A stretch of DNA of 33,509 bases from Halorussus litoreus (lineage in GTDB: Archaea; Halobacteriota; Halobacteria; Halobacteriales; Haladaptataceae), in assembly GCF_003382685.1 (NCBI RefSeq), contig NZ_QLVG01000061.1, forward strand, positions 1 to 33,509. Direction: 5' to 3'. Shown piece by piece: positions 1-6,944 of this stretch; positions within the stretch are counted from its first letter, which is position 1; each line of letters begins with the position of its first letter. The position numbers and the translations under genes were made by a program. The notes under the pieces are model-generated. The model saw only the letters and a list, made by a program, of their open reading frames with translations. It searched no databases and was not told the DNA's origin.

Positions 1-1026
1 CCCCACCGCCGGACCGCACCCGACCGCCGGACCGCACCCGGGTCCGCGACGGAGTCCGACTTCACGGCCGCCGTTCTGCGCGACCTGTCACTTCCGGAGT
101 CCGACCGACCGATTCGGCTCTACAGGGACGACCCGCCGGAACTCCTCGCCGCGGCGGGGAATCTCGACAAGGCGAGAGACGAGTTCCGTCGGGGGATCGC
201 GCTCTGTCGGCAGGTCGGCGAGGACCTCGGACTGGCTTATACGCCGGTACTCCGGACGACTCGCGGGTTCTACGACGCCAACGAGGCGTGGGTCGCGTCG
301 CTGGTCGCGGCCCTCGGCGAACCCGCACTGCTCGACCGCCGGCCCGAAGTCAGTGGCGAGTCCGACCGTGCTGGCGGGCGGTCCGGTCGGTCGGCCGGAC
401 CGCCCGCCAGCACGGCCTCGGTCGAGGTGGCGTTCGCACTGGCAGACGCGGACGGAGGAAGTCGTTCCGCGGAGATCGCGACGGTTCGGCTCGACGCGGA
501 AAGCGCTGGCCTGCTTGACGCAGAGAGCGGAGAAAGCGACCCGGGCAAGAATCATCGTCTGGTCAGCTGTTCGCCGGTGCCCAGCGTCGAGCGCGCGCTG
601 GCGGCCCTGTTGGCCCAGCGCAGCGCGAGCGACGCCCCGTTTCCGACGTGGCTCGCCCCGACGCAGATCCGGTTCGTCCCGGTCGGCGAACGGCACCTCG
701 ACTACTGCGACGAACTCGCGGCAGACCTCGAATCGGCGAGGCTCCGCGCGGACGTGGACGACCGCGACGCGACCGTGGGCGAGCGCGTCGCCCGCGCGGA
801 GCGCGACGGAGTGGCCTACCTCGCGGTGGTCGGCGACCGCGAGGTGGCGGGCGGAGACGGTGATGGCGACATCCTGACGGTCACCGACCGCACCGTGCCC
901 ACCGAACGAGAGGTGAGTCTCTCCGAGTTGGAGGCGACCGTCCGCGACGAGGTGGGTGACCGACCGCAGAAGCCGCAGTATCTACCACGTCGCATGAGCG
1001 AGCAGCCGGATTTCACCGACCGGTAG
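1..1026 (+). CDS. Threonyl-tRNA synthetase-like protein, C-terminal part (5' end outside window)
   Basis: The frame is open from base 1 to the TAG at 1024-1026, so the start lies upstream. The C-terminal ~110 residues match the class IIa anticodon-binding domain of ThrRS (FPTWLAPTQIRFVPV, then LDYCDELAADLESARLRADV and the RMSEQPDF-type tail). The part before it aligns with the end of a ThrRS catalytic core: YTPVLRTTRGFYDANEAWV, then a motif-3-like SCSPVPSVER. In canonical ThrRS this motif reads H-C/R-S/A-P-x-G-S-x-E-R, and its His is a zinc ligand; here that position is Ser and the TG is VP, while the ER is kept. I infer a degenerate paralogue that may not aminoacylate. Two low-complexity in-frame inserts are visible: an 18-bp tandem repeat (5-40) and a perfect 21-bp hairpin (366-415). 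It could still be a divergent genuine ThrRS; the N-terminus is needed to judge. Confidence 0.75.
   Translation, partial: PHRRTAPDRRTAPGSATESDFTAAVLRDLSLPESDRPIRLYRDDPPELLAAAGNLDKARDEFRRGIALCRQVGEDLGLAYTPVLRTTRGFYDANEAWVASLVAALGEPALLDRRPEVSGESDRAGGRSGRSAGPPASTASVEVAFALADADGGSRSAEIATVRLDAESAGLLDAESGESDPGKNHRLVSCSPVPSVERALAALLAQRSASDAPFPTWLAPTQIRFVPVGERHLDYCDELAADLESARLRADVDDRDATVGERVARAERDGVAYLAVVGDREVAGGDGDGDILTVTDRTVPTEREVSLSELEATVRDEVGDRPQKPQYLPRRMSEQPDFTDR
5..40 (+). repeat. 18-bp in-frame tandem repeat, two copies
   Basis: Two identical 18-bp units (accgccggaccgcacccg) lie at 5-22 and 23-40. They encode the repeated hexapeptide RRTAP(D/G) inside the ThrRS-like gene. The repeat may continue left of the window by further copies. 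Confidence 0.85.
366..415. repeat. Perfect 21-bp inverted repeat inside a coding region
   Basis: Bases 366-386 and 395-415 are exact reverse complements, separated by an 8-base loop (tcggtcgg). The stem is nearly all GC. It is in frame with the ThrRS-like gene and encodes a Gly/Ser/Arg/Pro-rich stretch with no counterpart in ThrRS, so it looks like an insertion rather than conserved protein. Confidence 0.9.
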
Positions 1027-1163
1027 ATTCTGTCCAATCAGTCGAGATTCCTCCGTCGGCCGAACTTGCCTATTCCCCCGTTCTTGATGCTATCGACCGC
1101 CGACAGCCGTGTCTAGCGATACCAGACACCAATTTGAATATTCCTTATAAGAATAAAATCGCT

Positions 1164-1175
1164 CTATTTTAATAC
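1164..1175 (+). promoter_or_regulatory. TATA box of the nhaC-type gene
   Basis: The AT-rich element tattttaata (1165-1174) is centred about 27 bp before the ATG at 1198, the spacing expected for a leaderless haloarchaeal transcript. Just upstream, cttataag (about 1144-1151) is an 8-bp palindrome flanked by AT-rich arms and could be an operator. Confidence 0.65.
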
Positions 1176-1197
1176 TCTCGTGCATTATTCGGGGTGT

Positions 1198-2649
1198 ATG
1201 CCTTCGCTGGACTTCGAACCGCTCACATACGGGGAACTGTCGCCCGAACGACGGCCCACGCTCGTACAGGCGCTCGTGCCCGTGCTCGGTGTCGTCCTCT
1301 TCCTCGGGGTAGGGTCGGGCTATCTCGGCCTCGCGCCCCACGCCCCGCTGCTCTGGAGCGTCGCGCTGACGGGACTCGTCGGCTACTACTGGATGGGACT
1401 GTCGTGGGACGACCTGTTCGACAGCATCGCCGACGGCCTGCTGATGGGTCTACAGGCCATCCTCATCCTGTTCACAATCTACGCGCTCATCGCCACGTGG
1501 GTCAGCGCGGGGACCATCCCGGGGCTGATGTACTACGGCCTCTCGGTGCTCACGCCCGAGGTGTTCCTCCCGGTGACGGCGGTGCTCGCCGCGGTCGTCG
1601 CCTTCGCCATCGGGTCGTCGTGGACCACCGCGGGGACGCTCGGGGTGGCGTTCGTCGGCATCGGCTCGGGGCTCGGCATCCCCGCGCCGATGACCGCGGG
1701 TGCCATCCTGTCGGGCGCGTACGCGGGTGACAAGCAGTCGCCGCTCTCGGACACGACCAATCTCGCCGCCGCGGTGACGAACACCGACCTGTTCGACCAC
1801 ATCCGAGCGATGCGAGCCGGCACCGCCCTCGCCTTCGGCGTGGCGCTCGTGCTCTACGCCGCGCTCGGCCTCCGCGCGGGCGGAACCATCCCCGCAGAGC
1901 AGGTCGCCGAGATCCAGGGCGCGCTCGCAGGGACCTACAACCTCTCGGCGCTCGTCTTCCTCCCGCTGGTTGTCACCTTCGGGCTCGCGCTGTACGGCTA
2001 CCCCGCGCTCCCGGCGCTCGTGGCGGGTGTTTTTGCGGGCGTGCTGACCACCGTCGCGGTACAGGGCGTGCCATTCACCGCCGGGTGGGACGTGTTCCTC
2101 GAGGGAACCCAACCCGAGACCGGTACCAAACTGGTGAACGTCCTGCTGGAGAGCGACGGGCTCGCGGGCTCGGCGTGGACCGTCTCGGTCGTGGTCGCCG
2201 CGCTCTCGCTCGGCGGCCTGCTCGAAGGGACTGGCGTGCTCGCGGTGCTGGCCCACCACCTCGCGCGCGGCGTCCGGAGTTCGTCCGGGCTGGTCGTGAG
2301 CACCGGCGCTTCGGCCATCCTCGTGAACCTGTTCAGCGCCCAGCAGTACATGGCTATCGTGATCCCGGGCATGACGCTCCGGAACCTCTACGACGAGTAC
2401 GGCCTCGACAGTTCGAACCTCTCGCGCGCGGTCGAGGCCGCGGGCACGCCCACGGGAGCACTCATTCCGTGGCACGCCGGCGGGGTGTACATGGCGAGCG
2501 TGTTCGGCGTGGCGACCCTGGAGTACGTCCCGTACTACTTCTTCGCGTTCCTCTCGCCGCTCGTCCTGTTCGCCATGGGACTGACCGGGTGGGGCATCAC
2601 CGAGCAAGACGCCAGCGGGTCGGCACCAGCGCCGTCGGCCGACGACTGA
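1198..2649 (+). CDS. nhaC: NhaC-family Na+/H+ antiporter
   Basis: Integral membrane antiporter expected to exchange sodium for protons across the cytoplasmic membrane. The 483-residue protein has many hydrophobic helices and the NhaC signatures: IGSSWTTAGTLGVAFVGIG near residue 140 and SGAYAGDKQSPLSDTTNLA near 173, plus a second inverted half with LVNLFSAQQYMAIVIPGM. The ATG at 1198 is preferred over the in-frame GTG at 1180 because the TATA box at 1165-1174 places transcription at or near 1198. It stands alone and converges on a DUF502 gene with only 7 bp between the two stop codons. The family also contains amino acid/H+ exchangers, so the exact substrate is not proven; the family call is firm. 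Confidence 0.88.
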   Translation: MPSLDFEPLTYGELSPERRPTLVQALVPVLGVVLFLGVGSGYLGLAPHAPLLWSVALTGLVGYYWMGLSWDDLFDSIADGLLMGLQAILILFTIYALIATWVSAGTIPGLMYYGLSVLTPEVFLPVTAVLAAVVAFAIGSSWTTAGTLGVAFVGIGSGLGIPAPMTAGAILSGAYAGDKQSPLSDTTNLAAAVTNTDLFDHIRAMRAGTALAFGVALVLYAALGLRAGGTIPAEQVAEIQGALAGTYNLSALVFLPLVVTFGLALYGYPALPALVAGVFAGVLTTVAVQGVPFTAGWDVFLEGTQPETGTKLVNVLLESDGLAGSAWTVSVVVAALSLGGLLEGTGVLAVLAHHLARGVRSSSGLVVSTGASAILVNLFSAQQYMAIVIPGMTLRNLYDEYGLDSSNLSRAVEAAGTPTGALIPWHAGGVYMASVFGVATLEYVPYYFFAFLSPLVLFAMGLTGWGITEQDASGSAPAPSADD

Positions 2650-2656
2650 TTCCGGG

Positions 2657-3472
2657 TCAGTCCGCCTTCGCAGGACTGTCGGGGTCGGACTCGACGCCCG
2701 GGAGGTCCCCGACCGCCGAGGAGTCGTCGTCCTCCCCGGCGGCGATGCCGCTGGTGATGATGGTCCGGATGCCCTCCTCGACGGTCATGTCCACGTCGTA
2801 CACCCTGTCTGCCGGGATGTGCGCGAGGTAGCCGCCCATCACCGGGTTGGGCGCGAACGGGAGGAACATCGCCACCAGGTCGTCCTCGCCGACCGCCTCG
2901 CCGATGGCCGGCGGGGACCGAGCCGTCTCGAAGCCGAGGATGTACGACCCGTCTCGGGGGTACTCCACGACCTTCACGTCCTCGAAGTCCTCGGCGTCGC
3001 TCTCGATCATTACGTCCTCCACCCGGCGGACGCTCCGGTAGACGGTGCCGACCCCGGGAACGTCGGCAATTGCGGCGTCGAGCGCGGAAACGACCCGGTT
3101 GCCGTACCGGACGTGCGCGAGGCTGCCGATGCCGACGATGCAGGCCACGAGGACGGCGACGGCGACCAGTTCCGGGACGTAGTCGAACACCGCGCTGTAG
3201 ATGCCGAAGCTGGCGAAGAACTGCGCAATCCACAGCGACCGGAGGAAGTCGACGATTCCGGACCACTCAAGTAACGCGACCAGCGGCGTGAACGCGCCGG
3301 CAACGAACTCGATGATGGTCGCCAGCACCCAGACCGTGACGACGAACGGCACGACGATGGCGAGTCCGGTGACCACCACGCGGAGCAGCCGGTCGGTCAC
3401 CGCCGTATCCGTTCCCCTGGTGGCCGTATCAGTCCCACTACCGGTTTCAGTCGGCGTATCCCCGTTCCCCAT
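2657..3472 (-). CDS. DUF502 family membrane protein
   Basis: A 271-residue protein with two clear transmembrane segments: residues ~30-60 (VVVTGLAIVVPFVVTVWVLA) and ~102-122 (LVAVAVLVACIVGIGSLAHV). The soluble domain after them has the DUF502 hallmarks PGVGTVYRSVRRVEDVM, FLPFAPNPVMGGYLAHIP and a VEEGIRTIITSG helix. The N-terminal ~25 residues are Thr/Gly-rich and the C-terminal ~25 are acidic, as often in haloarchaeal homologues. No function is established for the family. The start ATG at 3472 fits a TATA-like ccccttttgt about 28 bp upstream. Confidence 0.82.
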   Translation of the reverse strand: MGNGDTPTETGSGTDTATRGTDTAVTDRLLRVVVTGLAIVVPFVVTVWVLATIIEFVAGAFTPLVALLEWSGIVDFLRSLWIAQFFASFGIYSAVFDYVPELVAVAVLVACIVGIGSLAHVRYGNRVVSALDAAIADVPGVGTVYRSVRRVEDVMIESDAEDFEDVKVVEYPRDGSYILGFETARSPPAIGEAVGEDDLVAMFLPFAPNPVMGGYLAHIPADRVYDVDMTVEEGIRTIITSGIAAGEDDDSSAVGDLPGVESDPDSPAKAD

Positions 3473-3482
3473 CCGTACTACT

Positions 3483-3495
3483 ACAACTCAGTTGT
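3483..3495. promoter_or_regulatory. Short palindrome between promoter and start of the DUF502 gene
   Basis: The sequence acaactcagttgt is a perfect 6+1+6 inverted repeat lying between the TATA-like element (about 3498-3504) and the ATG at 3472. It sits close to the expected transcription start and could bind a repressor. No matching second site was seen nearby. Confidence 0.35.
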
Positions 3496-3562
3496 CGACA
3501 AAAGGGGTTGTGGCGGCGTCGGCAGTAAGGGTCTCTGTACCGGCCTGCGCTATCGAGAACCG

Positions 3563-4603
3563 TTACGTCGGTCGCACGCCGGTCCCCGGCCGGTCAAGCC
3601 CCGCGAGGTCGATGGTTCCACCGGCCATCGGAACCCCCTCGTACGGGTCGTCGTCGAGCAGCAGCGAGCCGTCGAGGTCGGCGTAGTCGAGCAGGGGTGC
3701 GAGGTGGGCGGCGGCCGCGATGGCGGCGTTCGACTCGACCATGCAGCCGAGCATGACCTCCAGCCCGTGAGCGCGCGCAGCGTGGATCATCCGCTCGGCC
3801 TCGCGCAGGCCGCCACACTTCATGAGCTTCAGGTTGGCGATGTCGGCCTTGTCCGCGATCTGTGGAATATCCGAGAGCGTGATGCAGGACTCGTCGGCCG
3901 CGATGGGCAGGGCGGAACGCTCACGGACGAATTTCAGTCCTTCGGGGTTCCCGGCCGGGACGGGCTGTTCGACGAATTCGAGGTCGTACGCCGCGAGCGC
4001 GTCGATCTTCCGGACCGCCTCGCGGGGTGACCACGCCTCGTTGGCGTCGACCCGGATGGTGGCGTCGGGCGCGGCGTCCCGGACCGTCGAGACGATCTCC
4101 TCGTCGCGGTCGGTGCCGACCTTCACCTTCAGTTTCGCGTGGCCGCGCTCGACCGCGGTCTCGGTCTTCTCGCGCATCGTCTCCGCGGAGTCGATGCCGA
4201 TGGTGTAGGTAGTCGGGACCGCCTCGTCGGGGTCGAGCCCCCAGTAGCGATACAGGGGAACGTCGAGGCGCTTGCAGACCAGATCGTGGAGCGCGATGGA
4301 GACCGCGCATCTGGCTGCGGGGTTGCGCTCGACCGTCTCGCGCAGCCGGCGCTCGATGCGGTCGAGCTGGTGGGGGTCGCCGACCTCCTCGACGACTGCG
4401 AGCAGGTCGGGCAGGACGGCTTCGACGGTGGCGGCGGTCTCGCCGTAGTGGCTGGACGGTGCGGCCGCGCCGATTCCTTCGGTGCCCTCGCCGTCGGCGA
4501 TTCGAACGACCACGTTCTCGGCAGTGTCCTCGGTCCCCCGCGAGATGGTGAACGGGTATTCGAGCGGGAGCGAGACGCGTTCGAACTCGGTAGTCAGGCT
4601 CAT
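3563..4603 (-). CDS. dgcA: DgcA-type N-acetyl-D-glutamate racemase (enolase superfamily, dipeptide-epimerase-like)
   Basis: Enolase-superfamily enzyme of the muconate-lactonizing/dipeptide epimerase subgroup, 346 residues. The full catalytic set is visible: K157/K159/K161 in KLKVKVG, metal ligands D186 (RVDANEAW), E212 (EQPV) and D237 (AADES), and the second base K262 (LKLMKCGG). The tail DGSLLLDDDP is typical of L-Ala-D/L-Glu epimerase relatives. Its ATG overlaps the stop of the upstream gene by ATGA (4600-4603), so the two are translationally coupled. That neighbour is a DUF1611 protein, and the pair matches DgcN-DgcA, published as a D-glutamate catabolic route in marine bacteria and Halobacteria. 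There DgcA racemises N-acetyl-D-Glu to N-acetyl-L-Glu. A general dipeptide epimerase is the alternative. Confidence 0.82.
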   Translation of the reverse strand: MSLTTEFERVSLPLEYPFTISRGTEDTAENVVVRIADGEGTEGIGAAAPSSHYGETAATVEAVLPDLLAVVEEVGDPHQLDRIERRLRETVERNPAARCAVSIALHDLVCKRLDVPLYRYWGLDPDEAVPTTYTIGIDSAETMREKTETAVERGHAKLKVKVGTDRDEEIVSTVRDAAPDATIRVDANEAWSPREAVRKIDALAAYDLEFVEQPVPAGNPEGLKFVRERSALPIAADESCITLSDIPQIADKADIANLKLMKCGGLREAERMIHAARAHGLEVMLGCMVESNAAIAAAAHLAPLLDYADLDGSLLLDDDPYEGVPMAGGTIDLAGLDRPGTGVRPT

Positions 4604-5637
4604 AGGATCGCCTCCAGCACGTCGTCGTAGCCGCTCTCGCCGTCCTCCTCACCGTCGAATCGGACCGGATCGGTCGCCGGCGCGTCGATGGCCTCGCCGA
4701 ACTCCGCGATTGCCTCGCGGGCCGCGGCGTCGTCGGCCACGTTCTTGGTGTTGAGCGCGCCCGCCACGACCTCGGTCTCGTGGACCGGCCGCGCGAGGTC
4801 CTCGTAGAGGTCGACGTACTCGGGGACCGGCGGCAGGTCGAAGTCCTCGTAGCCGTGGACGACCTCCCGACCGGCCTCGTGGCAGAGCACGAGCTTGTCG
4901 GCCATCGAGCCGTGGAGGATGCCGCAGGTCACCGCCGAGTAGGCGGGGTGGACGATGCTCCCCTGGCCCTCCACGAACAGGTAGTCGTAGTCGTCGCCAC
5001 GCTCGACGACCATCTCCTCGACCGAACCCGCGGTGAAGTCGCTCACCACGCGGTCGACGGGGTTGCCCCAGCCCTCGATCATGATGCCGGTCTGGCCAGT
5101 GGGAATGAACCCCACGTCAGCGCCGCGCTCCTCGGCGGCTTCGAGGAGTTCGACCGTGGCCGTCATCTTCCCGACCGAGCAGTCGGTGCCGACCGTCAGC
5201 ACCACCTCGGCGTCGACCTCGCCGGAGATTCCCTGCGCGACCCCGAGGTCGTCGTGGGGCTTGCGCACGTCCCAGATGTCGCAGTCGTTCTCGGCCGCGA
5301 GGTCGGCGAACTCCTCGTCGTCGGCCAGAAAGTAGTGCAGGCCAGAGACGAGGTCACAGCCCCGGTCCAGCGCGTTCCGCACGTCCGAACGCCACGATTC
5401 GTCGAACCCGCCCCCGATGGGTGCGATGCCGATGATCAGCGCGTCGACCTCCGGCGCGTCGGCCATCTCGGCGACGATGGGCGCGTCCTGAACGTCCGGC
5501 AAGAACTCGGACACCTGCTTGCCCGCGTTCTCGCGGTCGAGCACGGCCTCGATCTCGTAGTCGGAGTGGCGGAGCAGGCCGACTGCGGTCTTCGCGCGAT
5601 CGGGGAACTTTCCGTGGGCGAGTACGGCAACTCTCAT
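4600..5637 (-). CDS. dgcN: DgcN-type D-glutamate N-acetyltransferase (DUF1611 family)
   Basis: A 345-residue two-domain protein. The N-terminal half has a Rossmann-like start (VAVLAHGKF), and the DUF1611 C-terminal half begins near residue 145 with a P-loop-like GTDCSVGKMT (150-159). It also has FIPTGQTGIMIEG, FVEGQGSIVHPAYSAVTCGILHGSMADKLVLCH-type segments (quoted here only in part of the family pattern) and a C-terminal NTKN. It heads an operon with dgcA. By published characterisation of the pair, DgcN acetylates D-Glu to N-acetyl-D-Glu. The ATG at 5637 follows a TATA box 28 bp upstream, giving a leaderless transcript. No dgcR-like regulator is adjacent. The function is inferred from homology and pairing. 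Confidence 0.82.
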   Translation of the reverse strand: MRVAVLAHGKFPDRAKTAVGLLRHSDYEIEAVLDRENAGKQVSEFLPDVQDAPIVAEMADAPEVDALIIGIAPIGGGFDESWRSDVRNALDRGCDLVSGLHYFLADDEEFADLAAENDCDIWDVRKPHDDLGVAQGISGEVDAEVVLTVGTDCSVGKMTATVELLEAAEERGADVGFIPTGQTGIMIEGWGNPVDRVVSDFTAGSVEEMVVERGDDYDYLFVEGQGSIVHPAYSAVTCGILHGSMADKLVLCHEAGREVVHGYEDFDLPPVPEYVDLYEDLARPVHETEVVAGALNTKNVADDAAAREAIAEFGEAIDAPATDPVRFDGEEDGESGYDDVLEAIL

Positions 5638-5660
5638 GCGTAGAGGGTGGTCGGACCGGG

Positions 5661-5670
5661 GCTTAAAGGT
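5661..5670 (-). promoter_or_regulatory. TATA box of the dgcN-dgcA operon
   Basis: On the minus strand the element reads acctttaagc and is centred 28 bp before the dgcN ATG at 5637. A large palindromic repeat begins only a few bases upstream of it, so factors bound at or structures formed by that repeat would touch this promoter. Confidence 0.7.
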
Positions 5671-5674
5671 CGGT

Positions 5675-6200
5675 GTGGCGGTAACGATTCCGGTGTCGTC
5701 CCGACTCGGAGTTGCGGTTGGTGGTGTGGTGGCGGTCGCGGTGACGGGTGCGGTCGCAGTGGCGGTAGCGGATGCGGTCGCAGTGGCGGTAGCGGGTGCG
5801 GTCGCGGTCCCCGAGGTTCAAGCAGTAGTAGCCGTCGCAGTTGCGGTAGCGGGTGCGGTCGCGGTTACGGATGCGGTTCGCATAGGCTCAACGATACTGG
5901 CGGCCACGGTTGTTGCTGTTACAGTGCCGGAGCCGAACGCGATCGTGGTTCACTGCACCGGCGAAAATACACCATTCGTGACAGCGACCGCTTCTATCGT
6001 TGAGCAAAGGAGAACCCCGACCGCAACCGCCTTCGCTACAGCAACCGCGACCGCAGCCGCTTTCGCTCCAACAACCGCACCTGCAGCCGCCTCCGCTACA
6101 GCAACCGCTACTATTCTTGAGCATATGAGAACCGCACCCGCGACAGCGACGGCAACCGCGACGGCACCCGCATCTGCACCAGCAACCACCTCGACATTTC
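5675..6200. repeat. Giant nested palindromic repeat, locus 1 (GCGGTN / NACCGC hexamer arms)
   Basis: The left half (about 5712-5880) is made of GCGGTN-type hexamers such as gcggtcgcggtgacgggtgcgg. The right half (about 6010-6190) consists of their complements (accgcaaccgcc, acagcaaccgcgaccgc). Two short inverted repeats punctuate the arms symmetrically. The inner pair is gctcaacgata (5886-5896) with tatcgttgagc (5995-6005). The outer pair is ggttcaagcagtagtag (5815-5831) with ctactattcttgagc (6107-6121), one base shorter. The whole could fold into a hairpin of roughly 500 bases. It fills the gap between the stop of the PHP gene (6207) and the promoter of dgcN (5661-5670). The open frame through it would encode Val-Ala then Thr-Ala repeats and looks spurious. 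Confidence 0.85.
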
Positions 6201-6206
6201 GCTCGC

Positions 6207-6944
6207 TCACTCGGTCTCGCGCCGCGGCGGAACGCTCTCCTCCTCGCCGGGCGGGGTCCCCAGCCCCGGCGGCTCCAAGTCGGGGCGACTCAGCCAGCCC
6301 TTCTGGCTGTGGATCTGCTTGTACGCCCGGCGGAGCAGGCGCTGGCCCGGGCTTCGGTCCACGGAGGGAGCGACCCGACCGTCCCGGATTGCCTCGACCA
6401 CGCTCTCGGGCGTGAGTTCGTCGGCCTCGACCTCGGTGTACGCGCGGCCGACCTCGACCGGATAGTGGGCGTCGCTCCCGCCGACGAGGGGGAGGTTCCG
6501 ATTCCTCGCGAGCTGTTCGACCCACCGCGTCGGGTCGGTGCCTTTGCCGTTGACCTCGACCGCGTCGAAGTCGGCGTCGGCCTCCCGGACGGTGCTGTTG
6601 CGATACGGATGCGCGATGATCGCCGCGCAGCCCCTTTCGTGAGCGAGTTCGACCGTCTCGGCGGGCGTGAGTTCGCCCGGCACCGTCTCGCTCGGCGGGT
6701 CGGGACCGACCACGAGCGCGTGCCCGCGGGTGGTCGTCACCTCGATGCCCGGCAGGAGAGCGAACGAGTCGTTACTGAGATCGAAGTCCCGGTAGTAGTC
6801 GTGGTTGGTCGTGACCACGGCGTCGAGGCCCCGATACCGTGCCATCCCGGCCAGCATCCGCGCGCCGAGCGGGTCGAACGCCCGACCGAGATTCGGATGG
6901 CCGTGGAAGAATCGAGTGTGCGCGTGGAGATCGACCGCGAACAT
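6207..6944 (-). CDS. PHP-domain metal-dependent phosphoesterase
   Basis: A 245-residue PHP-superfamily protein with the metal-binding motifs in order: DLHAHT at residues 5-10, TTNHDYY near 44, GIEVTT near 67, IAHPYR near 112 and GSDAHYP near 155. These fit a trinuclear phosphoesterase such as YciV-like 3',5'-nucleotide or polymerase-associated PHP enzymes; the substrate is unknown. I chose the ATG at 6944 (MFAVDLHAHT), not the longer frame starting at 7184, for two reasons. The PHP fold begins directly at residue 1-5, and a catattcg TATA-like element lies about 28 bp upstream. The upstream extension encodes a fragment of an unrelated decayed gene. The C-terminal ~60 residues are basic/Pro-rich and outside the PHP core. 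Confidence 0.85.
   Translation of the reverse strand: MFAVDLHAHTRFFHGHPNLGRAFDPLGARMLAGMARYRGLDAVVTTNHDYYRDFDLSNDSFALLPGIEVTTTRGHALVVGPDPPSETVPGELTPAETVELAHERGCAAIIAHPYRNSTVREADADFDAVEVNGKGTDPTRWVEQLARNRNLPLVGGSDAHYPVEVGRAYTEVEADELTPESVVEAIRDGRVAPSVDRSPGQRLLRRAYKQIHSQKGWLSRPDLEPPGLGTPPGEEESVPPRRETE

Noticed and set aside
1450-2607. Long minus-strand frame opposite nhaC
   Set aside because: Its Arg/His/Glu-rich composition is typical of a shadow frame in GC-rich DNA; the plus-strand frame encodes a clear NhaC protein.
5675-6200. CRISPR array
   Set aside because: The hexamer blocks have no constant repeat of 25-40 bp with unique spacers of equal size, and no cas gene is nearby. The same applies to 26180-26562.
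5636-6415. Long plus-strand open frame through the first palindrome encoding Val-Ala then Thr-Ala repeats
   Set aside because: GCGGTN hexamers contain no stop codon in any frame, so the open frame is automatic. It overlaps the dgcN promoter and the end of the PHP gene and has no recognisable domain or start signal.
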